The notes: generated from the letters alone by a model not told the origin. 64,000 nucleotides of DNA from WHSW01 sp963821025 (GCA_963821025.1 CAWGCG010000005.1:496001-560000), one strand, 5' to 3'; shown: positions 8,201-16,752, numbered from the stretch's first letter. Program-made: numbers and translations.

Positions 8201-8989
8201 TCATCTCCCCTTCCACTCCGGCTCGCGCTTCTCGAAGAAGGCGGTGACTCCCTCGATCGCGTCCTCGGTCGAGAGCTCGATCGTGAGCTGGGCGCGCAGG
8301 TAGTCGAGCGCGTCGACCAGCGGCATGTCGAGCTGGCGCCAGATCGCGTCCTTGCCCAGCTTGATCACCAGCGGCGACTTGGAGGCGAGCTTGAGCGCCC
8401 ACTCCTCGACCGCGCGGTCGAGCTCCGGGGCCGGCACGACCTTGTTCACGATCCCTTCCTGGCACGCCTGCTCGGCCGTCAGCCGCTCGCCGAGCAACAG
8501 CATCTCGGTCGTCTTCTTGCGCCCGACGTTTCGGTAGATCAGCGCCATGATCATGAACGGGAACAGCCCAACGTCGATCTCGGGGGTGCCGAAGCCGGCG
8601 TCCTCGGAGGCGACGATCAGGTCGCAGGCGAGCGCGATTCCCAGCGCTCCCGCGAGCACGTGTCCGGAGGCGGCGACGATCGAGGGCTTGCCGAGCTCGC
8701 CGAGCTCGATGAACACCTGCGGAAAGAGTGCGGTCCCGACGAACTTGTGCGCGGTCGGCGCATCGGCGGCGAACCCGCCCAGGTTGCCCCCGGCCGAGAA
8801 CACGCGCTCGTGCGAGGAGGCCAGCACCACGACCCGGACCGCGTCGTCGGCCTTGGCCGCGCGCAGCGCCGCCAGCAGTTCGCCGAGAAGCTCGTCCGAG
8901 AGCGCGTTGCGGGTCTCGGGATCATCGAGGGTGATCGTCGCCACCCCGCTGTCGGCGACCTCGTAACGGATCTTCTCGTAGGCAGCCAA
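8201..8989 (-). CDS. enoyl-CoA hydratase/isomerase family protein
   Basis: Crotonase-fold protein of 262 residues, the standard length. It shows the CoA-binding Ser-Ala-Gly-Gly-Asn-Leu loop near residue 65 and the oxyanion-hole region Gly-His-Val-Leu-Ala-Gly-Ala near residue 107. The second catalytic Glu of crotonase is not clearly conserved, so hydratase or isomerase are both possible. TTG start at 8989; a 20-bp palindrome begins on this start codon and runs upstream. Eighteen bases separate it from the carboxyltransferase gene, so the two form an operon. It diverges from the acyl-CoA dehydrogenase at 9046. Confidence 0.88.
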   Translation of the reverse strand: MAAYEKIRYEVADSGVATITLDDPETRNALSDELLGELLAALRAAKADDAVRVVVLASSHERVFSAGGNLGGFAADAPTAHKFVGTALFPQVFIELGELGKPSIVAASGHVLAGALGIALACDLIVASEDAGFGTPEIDVGLFPFMIMALIYRNVGRKKTTEMLLLGERLTAEQACQEGIVNKVVPAPELDRAVEEWALKLASKSPLVIKLGKDAIWRQLDMPLVDALDYLRAQLTIELSTEDAIEGVTAFFEKREPEWKGR

Positions 8990-9008
8990 GAGTAGGAAGT
9001 ATTACTCT
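8989..9008. promoter_or_regulatory. palindrome between divergent catabolic genes, candidate operator
   Basis: AGAGTA and TACTCT arms, perfect six-base inverted repeat with an eight-base spacer, AT-rich against the GC-rich background. It lies in the 56-bp gap between the divergent enoyl-CoA hydratase and acyl-CoA dehydrogenase genes. The position suits a TetR- or MarR-type repressor; the regulator is unknown. Confidence 0.4.
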
Positions 9009-9045
9009 ACGCTCTCCACTTTCGTCGAGCGACCCGAGGAGCACC

Positions 9046-10254
9046 GTGGCCACAGCGACTCCGCCCGTGATCAAGCCCGAGCATGACGGCTCGCGTAAGC
9101 ACTTCCTGTTCACCGACGAGCACTTGGACCTGCGCGAATCGATGAGCGCCTGGGTGAAAAAGGAGATGTACCCCCACCGCAACCAGTGGGAGGAGACGCT
9201 TTGGCCGAACGAGATCATGCGCCGCGCCGGCGAGCTCGGCTACCTCGGCCTCTGCTTCCCGGAGGCCTACGGCGGTCAGGGGGGCGACTACTTCTACTCT
9301 CTGGTCCGGGCCGAGTGCATGAGCTACGCCGGTTCGGGCGGCACCGGGATGGGCTTCGCCGTGCAGACCGACATGGTCCTGCCCCCCGTGCACATGCTCG
9401 GGACCGAGGCGCAAAAGCAGCGCTACCTCGTCCCGGGGATCAAGGGCGAGCGGATCGGCTGTCTCGGGATCACCGAGCCCGGTGCCGGCTCCGACGTCGC
9501 CGGGATCCGGACGACCGCGATCCGCGACGGCGACGAGTACGTGATCAACGGGACGAAGACGTTCATCACCAACGGCGCACGGGCGGACTTCTGCGTGCTT
9601 GTGACCAAGACCGACCCCGAGCTGCGCCACGACGGCATCACCCTGTTCTTGGTCGATCTGCGCGATGAGGACGGCGAGACGGTCCCCGGCTTCGAGATCT
9701 CGCGCACCCTGGAGAAGATGGGAATGCACGCCTCGGATACCGGCGAGCTCGCCTTCGAGGACATGCGTGTGCCTGCGGACGCCGTCCTCGGCGAGATCGG
9801 CAAGGGCTTCTACCACATCTCCTGGGAGCTCCAGGGAGAGCGATTGGTGGCGGCCGCCGGCTGCTACGCGTCGTCCGAGCGGATGTTCGAGAAGACGCTC
9901 ACCTACGCTAAGGAGCGCGAGGCGTTCGGGCGCCCGATCGGCAGGTTCCAGGCGATCCGCCACAAGTTCGCCGACATGGCGACCAAGATCGAGGCGGCCA
10001 AGCAGATGGTCCACGCGACCGCTTGGCGCTTTGCCAACGGCGAGTACCCGGTGCGCGAAATCACGATGGCGAAGCTGTTCGCGACCCGGGTCTGCGACGA
10101 GGTCGCCGACGAGTGCGTCCAGATCCACGGCGGCTACGGCTACATGAAGGAGTACGAGATCGAGCGCGCCTACCGCGACCAGCGCCTGAATCGGATCGGC
10201 GCCGGCACCGACGAGATCATGCTCGACGTGATCGGCCGCTCCTACGGGATCTGA
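9046..10254 (+). CDS. acyl-CoA dehydrogenase (LCAD/IVD-type catalytic base)
   Basis: FAD-dependent acyl-CoA dehydrogenase of 402 residues catalysing alpha,beta-dehydrogenation of an acyl-CoA. The FAD/CoA signature Ile-Thr-Glu-Pro-Gly-Ala-Gly-Ser-Asp is at residues 142-150. At the C-terminal site where short-chain enzymes carry Glu, this protein has Gly-Ala-Gly-Thr. The base is therefore probably Glu265 in Gly-Glu-Arg-Leu, the position used by isovaleryl- and long-chain enzymes. GTG start after GAGGAG. Divergent from the enoyl-CoA hydratase, with a palindrome between them. Substrate unknown. Confidence 0.92.
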   Translation: MATATPPVIKPEHDGSRKHFLFTDEHLDLRESMSAWVKKEMYPHRNQWEETLWPNEIMRRAGELGYLGLCFPEAYGGQGGDYFYSLVRAECMSYAGSGGTGMGFAVQTDMVLPPVHMLGTEAQKQRYLVPGIKGERIGCLGITEPGAGSDVAGIRTTAIRDGDEYVINGTKTFITNGARADFCVLVTKTDPELRHDGITLFLVDLRDEDGETVPGFEISRTLEKMGMHASDTGELAFEDMRVPADAVLGEIGKGFYHISWELQGERLVAAAGCYASSERMFEKTLTYAKEREAFGRPIGRFQAIRHKFADMATKIEAAKQMVHATAWRFANGEYPVREITMAKLFATRVCDEVADECVQIHGGYGYMKEYEIERAYRDQRLNRIGAGTDEIMLDVIGRSYGI

Positions 10255-10263
10255 CGCGACGGC

Positions 10264-11034
10264 CTAATCGCCGGGCAATCTCGCGAAGTCGTCTTCGGAT
10301 AGCTCGAGGTCGAGCGCGGCGAGATTGCTCTTCAGGTGTTCGAGCGAGAGCGTCCCGGGAATCGGCAGCATCGCCCGTGAGCGGCGCAGCAGCCACGCGA
10401 GCTTGACCTGCTGGCGGCTGGCGCCCAGTCGCCCGGCGATCTCGTCAAGCGCGCCGCCGCCTCCCCGTAGCGGAAAGAAGGGCACGAAGATGATGCCCTC
10501 GTCGGCGCAGAAGTCGACCACCTCATCGTGGTTGCGCTCGCCGAGGCTGTACTGGTTCTGGATCGCGGCCACCGGGACCGCGCTGCGGCCGAGGAGGATC
10601 TCGTCGATCGAGACCTCCGAGAGCCCGACGCTGCGGATCCGGCCCGCGTCGTGGTACTCGGCGATCACCTCGAGCGTTCGCACGAGCCCGACCTGCGGAT
10701 CGACGCGGTGCAGGTAGTAGAGGTCGATCACGTCCGTCCGCAGCCGCTCGAAGCTCTGCTCGAGCTCCGAGCGCAGGCGCTCGGGCTCGGCGCCGTGGTA
10801 GCCGCCCTTGGTCGCGACCACGACCCGATCACCGAACGGCGCCAGCGCGGCGCCGATCGTGCTCTCGCTCTCGCCGCCGGAGTAGAGGTGCGCAGTGTCG
10901 ATCATCTGCACCCCGGCTTGGACCGCCGCGGCGATGAACTCCCGGTTCCCGGCGCTGTCAGTGAGCCGGTTGGTGCCGAGCCCGACCCGTTTGAGCTCGC
11001 GGCTGTCGAGGCTCACCGTCTGCGCCACGCTCAT
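10264..11034 (-). CDS. aldo/keto reductase
   Basis: Aldo/keto reductase of 256 residues, slightly short for the family. The catalytic tetrad is visible: Asp46, Tyr51, Lys76 and His109. The C-terminal NADPH-binding barrel segment (Pro-Ile-Pro-Gly-Thr) is present near residue 225. It probably reduces aldehydes or ketones with NADPH; the substrate is unknown. It converges with the acyl-CoA dehydrogenase at 9046-10254 with nine bases between the stops, and follows the ECF42-type sigma gene on the same strand after a 31-bp gap. Confidence 0.9.
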   Translation of the reverse strand: MSVAQTVSLDSRELKRVGLGTNRLTDSAGNREFIAAAVQAGVQMIDTAHLYSGGESESTIGAALAPFGDRVVVATKGGYHGAEPERLRSELEQSFERLRTDVIDLYYLHRVDPQVGLVRTLEVIAEYHDAGRIRSVGLSEVSIDEILLGRSAVPVAAIQNQYSLGERNHDEVVDFCADEGIIFVPFFPLRGGGGALDEIAGRLGASRQQVKLAWLLRRSRAMLPIPGTLSLEHLKSNLAALDLELSEDDFARLPGD

Positions 11035-11065
11035 CCGCCAAGTGTGACGACGGCGCGACCCGGCC

Positions 11066-12316
11066 TCAGCCCAGCTCGGCCAGACGGCGCTCGAGGAAGG
11101 AGCGTTCGACGGCGTTACCGGTGAGCGCGATCGCCTGCTCGTAGGCGGTGCGGGCCTCGCCGCGACCGAGGCGACGCAGGAGGTCGGCGCGGGCGACGTG
11201 CAGGTGCGCGTAGTCGTCGAGGCCCTCGATCGAGTCGATCAGCTCGAGGCCGCGCTCGGGCCCGGCGTCCATCGCCACGGCCACCGCCCGGTTGAGCTCG
11301 ACCACCGGCGAGCGGTCGATCCGCGCCAGCCAGCCGTAGAGGCGCGCGATCCGTGTCCAGTCGGTGTCGGCGGGCCCCTCCGCGCGCGAGTGCTCGGCCG
11401 CGATCGCCGCCTGGAGGTAGTAGCGGCTCGGCCCCGAGGCGCGTGCCTCGGCGACCAGCGCCAGGCCTTCGGCGATCGCCTCGTGATCCCAGAGCGAGCG
11501 GTCCTGGTCGTCGAGCAGGACGAGCTCGCCGGCCTCGTCGGTGCGCGCGGTGCGGCGCGAGTCGTGCAGCAGCATCAGCGCCAGCAGCGCCGCCACCTCC
11601 GGCTCGCGCGGCAGCGTCTGGCGCAGGACGCGCCCGAGGCGGATAGCCTCGCCGCACAGATCGGCGCGCACCAGCGACTCCGAGCGCGCCGCGAGATAAC
11701 CCTCGTTGAAGATCAAATAGACGGTCGCGAGCACCGACCCGAGGCGCTCGGGCAGCTGCCCCGCCGACGGCACGTCGTAGGGGATGCGCGCGTCGGCGAT
11801 CTTGCGCTTCGCCCGCACCAGCCGCTGCGCCATGGTCGGCTCGCTGACGAGAAAGGCGCGGGCGATCTCCGCGGTGCTGAGACCGCCGAGGGTCCGCAGC
11901 GTCAGGGCCACCCGCGCCTCCGGCGCCAGCGCCGGATGACAGCAGGTGAAGACCAGCCGCAGCCGGTCGTCGGCGACCGCGCCCTCGCCTTCGCCGGCGC
12001 GTGCTGCCGGATCGCTCTCGCTCTGGGCGTCGCCGATACGCAGCTGCTCGAGCCGCTCGAGCTGGGCGCGCTTGACGTCGAAGTTGCGCTCGCGGCGCAG
12101 CCGGTCGATCGCGCGGTTGCGGGCGACGCGCGTGATCCAGCCGCCCGGGTTGGCCGGGATCCCGTCCGCGGGCCAGCGCACGAGCGCGATCACGAACGCC
12201 TCCTGCACAGCCTCCTCGGCGGCGTCGAAGTCGCCGAGGGCCCGTATCAGGGTCGCGACCGCGCGCCCGGACTCCTGCCGGAACGCGCGGTCGATCGACT
12301 CCTCGGGCGTCCCTAT
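11066..12316 (-). CDS. ECF42-type RNA polymerase sigma factor with C-terminal TPR-like extension
   Basis: ECF sigma factor with sigma2 (about residues 5-75), sigma4 (about 110-165) and a long helical C-terminal extension (about 180-415) typical of the ECF42 group. That group is encoded beside DGPF/YCII proteins, as here. The start is a puzzle. The frame has no ATG, GTG or TTG near the domain boundary, and the position expected for a coupled start is an ATA at 12316, overlapping the TAG stop of the DGPF gene with GAGAG upstream. The only standard start is a GTG at 12445, which adds 43 non-conserved residues and overlaps the DGPF gene by 133 bp. Coordinates follow the ATA reading. Confidence 0.75.
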   Translation of the reverse strand: MGTPEESIDRAFRQESGRAVATLIRALGDFDAAEEAVQEAFVIALVRWPADGIPANPGGWITRVARNRAIDRLRRERNFDVKRAQLERLEQLRIGDAQSESDPAARAGEGEGAVADDRLRLVFTCCHPALAPEARVALTLRTLGGLSTAEIARAFLVSEPTMAQRLVRAKRKIADARIPYDVPSAGQLPERLGSVLATVYLIFNEGYLAARSESLVRADLCGEAIRLGRVLRQTLPREPEVAALLALMLLHDSRRTARTDEAGELVLLDDQDRSLWDHEAIAEGLALVAEARASGPSRYYLQAAIAAEHSRAEGPADTDWTRIARLYGWLARIDRSPVVELNRAVAVAMDAGPERGLELIDSIEGLDDYAHLHVARADLLRRLGRGEARTAYEQAIALTGNAVERSFLERRLAELG

Positions 12317-12699
12317 GAGCTGCTCTCGGCCTGGCTCTCGTCGCCGAACTGCGAGTAGTCCATCACCGGTCGCACCTCGACCGACTGGCCGTCTCCGACC
12401 GGAACCCTCTCGGCCCAGTGGAGCGCCTGGTCGAGGTTCTCGCACTCGATCAGGTAGAAGCCGCCGAGCTGCTCCTTGGTCTCGGCGAAGGGCCCGTCGG
12501 TGACGATCCGCTCCTCGCCCGAGCGGCGCACCGTGGTCGCGGTCGTGCTCGGCTGCAGCCCCTCGCCGGCGATGTGGGCGCCGGCGTCGGCGAGTGCGCT
12601 CTCGAACTCCCCCCAGAGCTTGATCCCCTCCTGCATCTCCTCGGGGGTGACATCGTCCCAGCCGCCCTCCTCGCCGAAGAACGCAAGCAAGTACCTCAT
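12313..12699 (-). CDS. DGPF/YCII-family protein
   Basis: A 128-residue single-domain YCII-related protein with the family's Asp-Gly-Pro-Phe-Ala-Glu-Thr-Lys-Glu motif near residue 75. DGPF proteins accompany ECF42 sigma factors; their biochemical role is not established. ATG start with AGGAGG upstream. Its stop TAG overlaps the presumed start of the sigma factor gene. A second, related DGPF gene lies just upstream (12749-13150), so the order is DGPF-DGPF-sigma on the minus strand, consistent with one transcript. Confidence 0.85.
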   Translation of the reverse strand: MRYLLAFFGEEGGWDDVTPEEMQEGIKLWGEFESALADAGAHIAGEGLQPSTTATTVRRSGEERIVTDGPFAETKEQLGGFYLIECENLDQALHWAERVPVGDGQSVEVRPVMDYSQFGDESQAESSS

Positions 12700-12748
12700 C
12701 GCAAACCTCCTGGAATGAATCTCATCGTGTCGTATCCGCCCCGCCCGC

Positions 12749-13150
12749 TCAGGCGGCGACCTTCGCCGACGGGGTCGAGCTCTGATAGCCGTACTCGGAG
12801 AAGTCCATCAGCGGCCGGACCTCGATCGAGCCGGCTCCCCGCAGCGGCACCTTCTGCGCCCAGGCCAGTGCCTCGTCGAGGTTCTCGACCTCGATCAGGT
12901 AGTAGCCGCCGAGCTGCTCCTTGGTCTCGGCGAAGGGGCCATCGGTGACCAGCTTCTCGCCGTTCTCATCGATCCGCACCGTGCTCGCCGTCTCACTCGG
13001 GAGCAGCCCGTCGCCGGCGATGAAGGCACCCGCCTCGATCAGCTCGCGGTCCATCGCCGCCCAGCTCTCGAGCCCGGCCTTCAGCTCCTCGGGGCTGATG
13101 TCCTCGATCCCGCCCTCGCGCTCCGGGACGATCAGCAACATGTACTTCAT
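12749..13150 (-). CDS. DGPF/YCII-family protein, second copy
   Basis: A 133-residue YCII-related protein similar to its downstream neighbour and carrying the same Asp-Gly-Pro-Phe-Ala-Glu-Thr-Lys-Glu-Gln-Leu-Gly-Gly segment, so the pair probably arose by duplication. The ATG at 13150 is chosen because GGAGG lies eight bases upstream and the conserved domain starts at once (Met-Lys-Tyr-Met-Leu-Leu). First gene of the presumed DGPF-DGPF-ECF42 operon, divergent from the acyl-CoA dehydrogenase at 13260. Confidence 0.85.
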   Translation of the reverse strand: MKYMLLIVPEREGGIEDISPEELKAGLESWAAMDRELIEAGAFIAGDGLLPSETASTVRIDENGEKLVTDGPFAETKEQLGGYYLIEVENLDEALAWAQKVPLRGAGSIEVRPLMDFSEYGYQSSTPSAKVAA

Positions 13151-13259
13151 CTCTTGCCTCCTGGCTTGTCGCGCGACGCTTTTCGCCGCGTTCACCCTAA
13201 CGACGAACGAGAGCGCGCCAAATCGACAGCCAGGCCGCGGCGGGCCGTAGATTGGGCGC

Positions 13260-14495
13260 GTGAACGGCGTGGTCAAGGACTCCGGCGAGCGGGCGCTGCT
13301 GCCACCGTTCACCGACGAGCATGCTCAGCTGCGCGAGACGATCGCCCGATGGGTCGAGGCCGAGGTCGTCCCCAACGTCGATGAGTGGGAGGCGGCGCGC
13401 GAGTTCCCTCGGGCGCTCTATGGGCGCGCCGCCGAGCTCGGGTTCCTCGGGCTCAAGTACCCGGTCGAGCTCGGCGGCCAGGGCGGCGACCACGTCCACG
13501 ACGCGGTCTGGGCCGAGCAGCTCGCCGCCTCCGGGGCCTCGGGCGGAGTCGGCGCCGGGCTCGGCGCCCACACCGCGATCGCGACGCCACCGGTGTTCAG
13601 ATTCGGCAGCTCCGATCAGCACGAACGCTTCCTGCGCCCGGCGATCGCCGGCGAGAAGATCGCGGCGCTCGGGATCACCGAGCCCGGCGCGGGCTCCGAC
13701 GTCGCCGCGATCCGGACCACGGCCGAGCGGATCGCGGGCGGCTATGTGGTCAACGGCTCGAAGACCTTCATCACCAACGGCGTCCGCGCCGACTTCCTCG
13801 TCTGCGCGGTGAAGACGACCGACCGCGGCGGTCACGCCGGCCTCTCGTTCTTGATCCTCGAGCGCGAGATGCCCGGTTACGAGGTCGCGCGCAAGCTCGA
13901 GAAGATGGGCTGGCACTCCTCCGACACCGCCGAGCTGCGGTTCACCGACGTCCAGGTGCCGCACGAGAATCTGCTCGGCGAGGAGAACCGGGGCTTCTCG
14001 CTGATCATGGAGAACTTCGCCTGGGAGCGGCTGTCGATGGCACTGGGCGCGGTCGGCGCGATGCGCCGTCTGCTCGAGGTGGCGGTCGAGTACGCAGGCC
14101 AGCGCGAGGCCTTCGGCCGGCCGATCGGCCGCTTTCAGGCGATCCGGCACAAGATCGCCGAGATCGGCCTCAAGGCCGAGGTCGGCCGGGCGCTCACCTA
14201 CCACGCCCTGCGCAGCTTCATCGCCGGCGAGGAACCAGCGGCCTCAACGGCGACCGGGGTCGGCACGCCTTCGGCGTCCCGCCTCCCTGCGATCGCCGAC
14301 GTGACCAAGGCCAAGCTCTACACGCAACGGGCCTGTGTCGAGGTCGCCGACGAGGTCGTCGGGATCCTCGGCGGCTACGGCTACATGCGCGAGTACGGGG
14401 TCGAGCGGGCCCTCCGCGACGCCCGCCTCGGGCCGATCGGCGGCGGTACCGACGAGGTGATGAAGGAGATCCTCGGACGCCGCCTGGGGCTCTGA
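13260..14495 (+). CDS. acyl-CoA dehydrogenase (LCAD/IVD-type catalytic base) with insertion
   Basis: FAD-dependent acyl-CoA dehydrogenase of 411 residues. The Ile-Thr-Glu-Pro-Gly-Ala-Gly-Ser-Asp signature is at residues 139-147. As in the 9046 enzyme, the C-terminal Glu of short-chain enzymes is absent (Gly-Gly-Gly-Thr) and Glu256 in Trp-Glu-Arg-Leu is the likely base. Compared with that paralogue it has an extra Pro/Ala/Ser/Thr-rich segment of roughly 17 residues near residues 323-342, probably a surface loop. GTG start. It is followed after 25 bp by a third acyl-CoA dehydrogenase on the same strand. Confidence 0.92.
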   Translation: MNGVVKDSGERALLPPFTDEHAQLRETIARWVEAEVVPNVDEWEAAREFPRALYGRAAELGFLGLKYPVELGGQGGDHVHDAVWAEQLAASGASGGVGAGLGAHTAIATPPVFRFGSSDQHERFLRPAIAGEKIAALGITEPGAGSDVAAIRTTAERIAGGYVVNGSKTFITNGVRADFLVCAVKTTDRGGHAGLSFLILEREMPGYEVARKLEKMGWHSSDTAELRFTDVQVPHENLLGEENRGFSLIMENFAWERLSMALGAVGAMRRLLEVAVEYAGQREAFGRPIGRFQAIRHKIAEIGLKAEVGRALTYHALRSFIAGEEPAASTATGVGTPSASRLPAIADVTKAKLYTQRACVEVADEVVGILGGYGYMREYGVERALRDARLGPIGGGTDEVMKEILGRRLGL

Positions 14496-14520
14496 CGCCC
14501 GGCCGCTAGCCTGCGGAGCG

Positions 14521-15690
14521 ATGACCGCGACCGAGCTGCCCGCCGCCTACTCGATCCCGCAGGAGTTCGAGGACTTTCGCGAGACGATCCGCAGGATGGT
14601 GGTCGAGAGGGTCGCGCCGCGAGCGGCAGAGATCGACGAACGCGCCGAATACCCGCGCGACATCCGCGAGCTGTTCGCCACCCATGACCTGATGGGCCTT
14701 CCGTTCGAGGCCGAGTACGGGGGCACCGGCACCGGCACCCTGATGCTCAACGTCGCGGTCGAGGAGGTCGCCAAGGCCTGCGCGTCGAGCGCCCTGATCC
14801 TGATGATCCAGGAGCTCGGCACGCTGCCGATCAGGCTGTTCGGCAGCGACGAGCTCAAGCAGCGCTTCCTGCCCCGCTGCGCCACCGGGGAGTGGTCGCC
14901 GGCGTTCGCGCTCTCGGAGCCCGACGCGGGCTCGGACCCGGGCGGGATGCGGACCAAGGCGGTCCGCGAGGGCGACGGGTGGGTGATCGAGGGAACCAAG
15001 AACTGGATCACCAACCTCGGGGTGGCCGACTTCTACATCTGCTTCGCGGTCACCAACCCGGACGAGGGTCACTCGCGCGGGATCTCGGCGTTCGTGGTCG
15101 AGGCCGATCGGCCCGGCTTCTCAGTCGGCAAGCTGGAGAAGAAGATGGGGATCCGCGGCTCGCCCACCGGGCAGCCGATCTTCGACTCGATCCGGGTTCC
15201 CGCCGAGAACCTGATCGGGGAGGTCGACCAGGGCTTCAAGGTGGCGATGGCGACGCTCGACCGCTCGCGCCTCGGCGTCGCCGCACAGGCGGTCGGGATC
15301 GCCCAGGGCGCGACCGACTACGCCGCCGCCTACGCCCAGGAGCGCAGGCAGTTCGGCAAGCCGATCGCCGCCTTCCAGGGGATCCAGTTCAAGCTCGCCG
15401 ACATGGAGTCGAAGACCGCGGCGGCGCGCGAGCTGCTCTATCGCGCCTGCTCGAAGATCGACGCCGGCGACGCCGACATGGGCAAGTACTCGGCGATGGC
15501 GAAGCTGGTCGCCTCCGACACGGCGATGTGGGTGACCACCGAGGCCGTCCAGGTGCTCGGCGGCTACGGCTACGTCAACGAGTACCCGGTCGAGCGGATG
15601 ATGCGCGACGCGAAGATCACCCAGATCTATGAGGGCACGAACGAGATTCAGCGCCTGGTGATCGCGCGCACGCTCGGCCCGGCCCGCTAG
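14521..15690 (+). CDS. acyl-CoA dehydrogenase (short/medium-chain type)
   Basis: FAD-dependent acyl-CoA dehydrogenase of 389 residues. Unlike its two neighbours it has the catalytic Glu371 in the C-terminal Tyr-Glu-Gly-Thr-Asn-Glu-Ile-Gln motif used by short- and medium-chain enzymes. The nucleotide-site signature Leu-Ser-Glu-Pro-Asp-Ala-Gly-Ser-Asp is at residues 131-139. ATG start, 25 bp after the preceding dehydrogenase, so probably one operon. The last codons (Leu-Val-Ile-Ala-Arg-Thr-Leu-Gly) recur as an isolated relic at 16753-16779, about 1.1 kb downstream. Confidence 0.92.
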   Translation: MTATELPAAYSIPQEFEDFRETIRRMVVERVAPRAAEIDERAEYPRDIRELFATHDLMGLPFEAEYGGTGTGTLMLNVAVEEVAKACASSALILMIQELGTLPIRLFGSDELKQRFLPRCATGEWSPAFALSEPDAGSDPGGMRTKAVREGDGWVIEGTKNWITNLGVADFYICFAVTNPDEGHSRGISAFVVEADRPGFSVGKLEKKMGIRGSPTGQPIFDSIRVPAENLIGEVDQGFKVAMATLDRSRLGVAAQAVGIAQGATDYAAAYAQERRQFGKPIAAFQGIQFKLADMESKTAAARELLYRACSKIDAGDADMGKYSAMAKLVASDTAMWVTTEAVQVLGGYGYVNEYPVERMMRDAKITQIYEGTNEIQRLVIARTLGPAR

Positions 15691-15807
15691 GCGGCTTGAT
15701 CAAGCGGTTTTCACTTGATAGGCCGTCGAGCGCAGAGTCGCTGGCAGCGGCCCGACGATCTTCTGATTGCAGCTTGTGCGCCAGTAAATGCGCCAGTCGC
15801 TAACCGA

Positions 15808-16542
15808 CTACTGCCGGGATGCGAACTGGGGTTCACCTTTCGGCGCAAGCTGCTGCGCTACGGGATCGACGCGCTGCGGCCGCCGCAAAATGAGAGTCGC
15901 GAAGACGAGCATCCAAACCGACCAGAGGATGTATCCGAGGAAGTTGGCGAAATCGGTACCCGGAACGTCGAGCGGCACGAGAACCCCGACGGCGATCAGA
16001 GCGGCCGCTGCGTAGCCGAGGATCGAGAACCAACGACCCGCAAGACGCCTGCCGAGAGCATCGATGATCAGCACCGTCCAGAGGGCCGTCAACAGATAGC
16101 CAAAGGTCTCGCCGACGACGGTGCCGAGCAATGTGTGGACGGTGTCGAAGGCGTCGGTGTCGTTGCTGTCCGCAAGGGAGGGGACGATCAGCGGCCACCG
16201 CATTAGTCCGATCACCTGGACGATTGCCGCCGCGATCCCGACACCAGTCGAGAGCCGCCCGCGCTCGTTCGCGGCGAGGCGGCCGAGCAGGATCGCGATC
16301 GGGGCGAGAAGCGCCGCGGACAGGGCGAGGGTGATGAAGAGCGCGACGATCGTGCCCTCGTCGGCCCGAAACTCCGCCAGGATCTCGTCAGCGTCCTCCT
16401 GGAGAATGTCTGGGTAATTGAAGACCGAGCCGAGGCCGATGAACGCGGCGTTAGCCAGCACGACCGCGAGCACGATGAGTACGGCCGCCATGCGGCGGCG
16501 GCCCGCGGTGAATGGCAGGGTTGTCTCGTCTCTCGAGGCCAT
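15808..16542 (-). CDS. DUF4386-like integral membrane protein
   Basis: A 244-residue membrane protein with about six hydrophobic segments (roughly residues 18-40, 62-85, 92-115, 140-160, 168-192 and 205-225), matching the general layout of DUF4386 proteins, whose function is unknown. ATG start. A 51-residue membrane protein ends six bases upstream on the same strand, so the two are likely co-transcribed. The gene is somewhat less GC-rich than its neighbours and sits in a patchwork region between two acyl-CoA dehydrogenase 3' ends, suggesting acquisition. The 117 bp between 15691 and 15807 hold only a short palindrome. Confidence 0.75.
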   Translation of the reverse strand: MASRDETTLPFTAGRRRMAAVLIVLAVVLANAAFIGLGSVFNYPDILQEDADEILAEFRADEGTIVALFITLALSAALLAPIAILLGRLAANERGRLSTGVGIAAAIVQVIGLMRWPLIVPSLADSNDTDAFDTVHTLLGTVVGETFGYLLTALWTVLIIDALGRRLAGRWFSILGYAAAALIAVGVLVPLDVPGTDFANFLGYILWSVWMLVFATLILRRPQRVDPVAQQLAPKGEPQFASRQ

Positions 16543-16548
16543 GCTTGG

Positions 16549-16704
16549 CTAGGCGGGTTGCCGTTGGGAGAACCAGCCCACGAGGGCACCGAGGAGAAGT
16601 CCAACCTCGGGCGCAAGCGGGAGATCGGTGGTCACGCTGACGAGGATGCCGAGCGTGAGCCCGACCAGCGCGCCGATCGCGATTACGACCCAGTTCCCCC
16701 GCAA
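16549..16704 (-). CDS. small membrane protein (51 aa)
   Basis: An unbroken 51-residue frame from a TTG at 16704 to TAG at 16549-16551, with GGTGG seven to eight bases before the start. It reads as two hydrophobic helices (about residues 5-24 and 32-46) joined by a polar turn (Thr-Thr-Asp-Leu-Pro), with a Gln-Arg-Gln end: a small double-spanning membrane protein. It lies six bases before the DUF4386-like gene on the same strand, so a joint function is plausible. No named family is recognised. Confidence 0.6.
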   Translation of the reverse strand: MRGNWVVIAIGALVGLTLGILVSVTTDLPLAPEVGLLLGALVGWFSQRQPA

Positions 16705-16752
16705 AGCGATTCCACCCTATACGCCGATCCTACTTTTGCAAACGGCTCACTC

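Noticed and set aside
15694..15705. GCTTGATCAAGC palindrome after the third acyl-CoA dehydrogenase, possible terminator or attachment site
   Set aside because: It has no loop for an RNA hairpin, only a short T run follows, and no second copy was found in the window.
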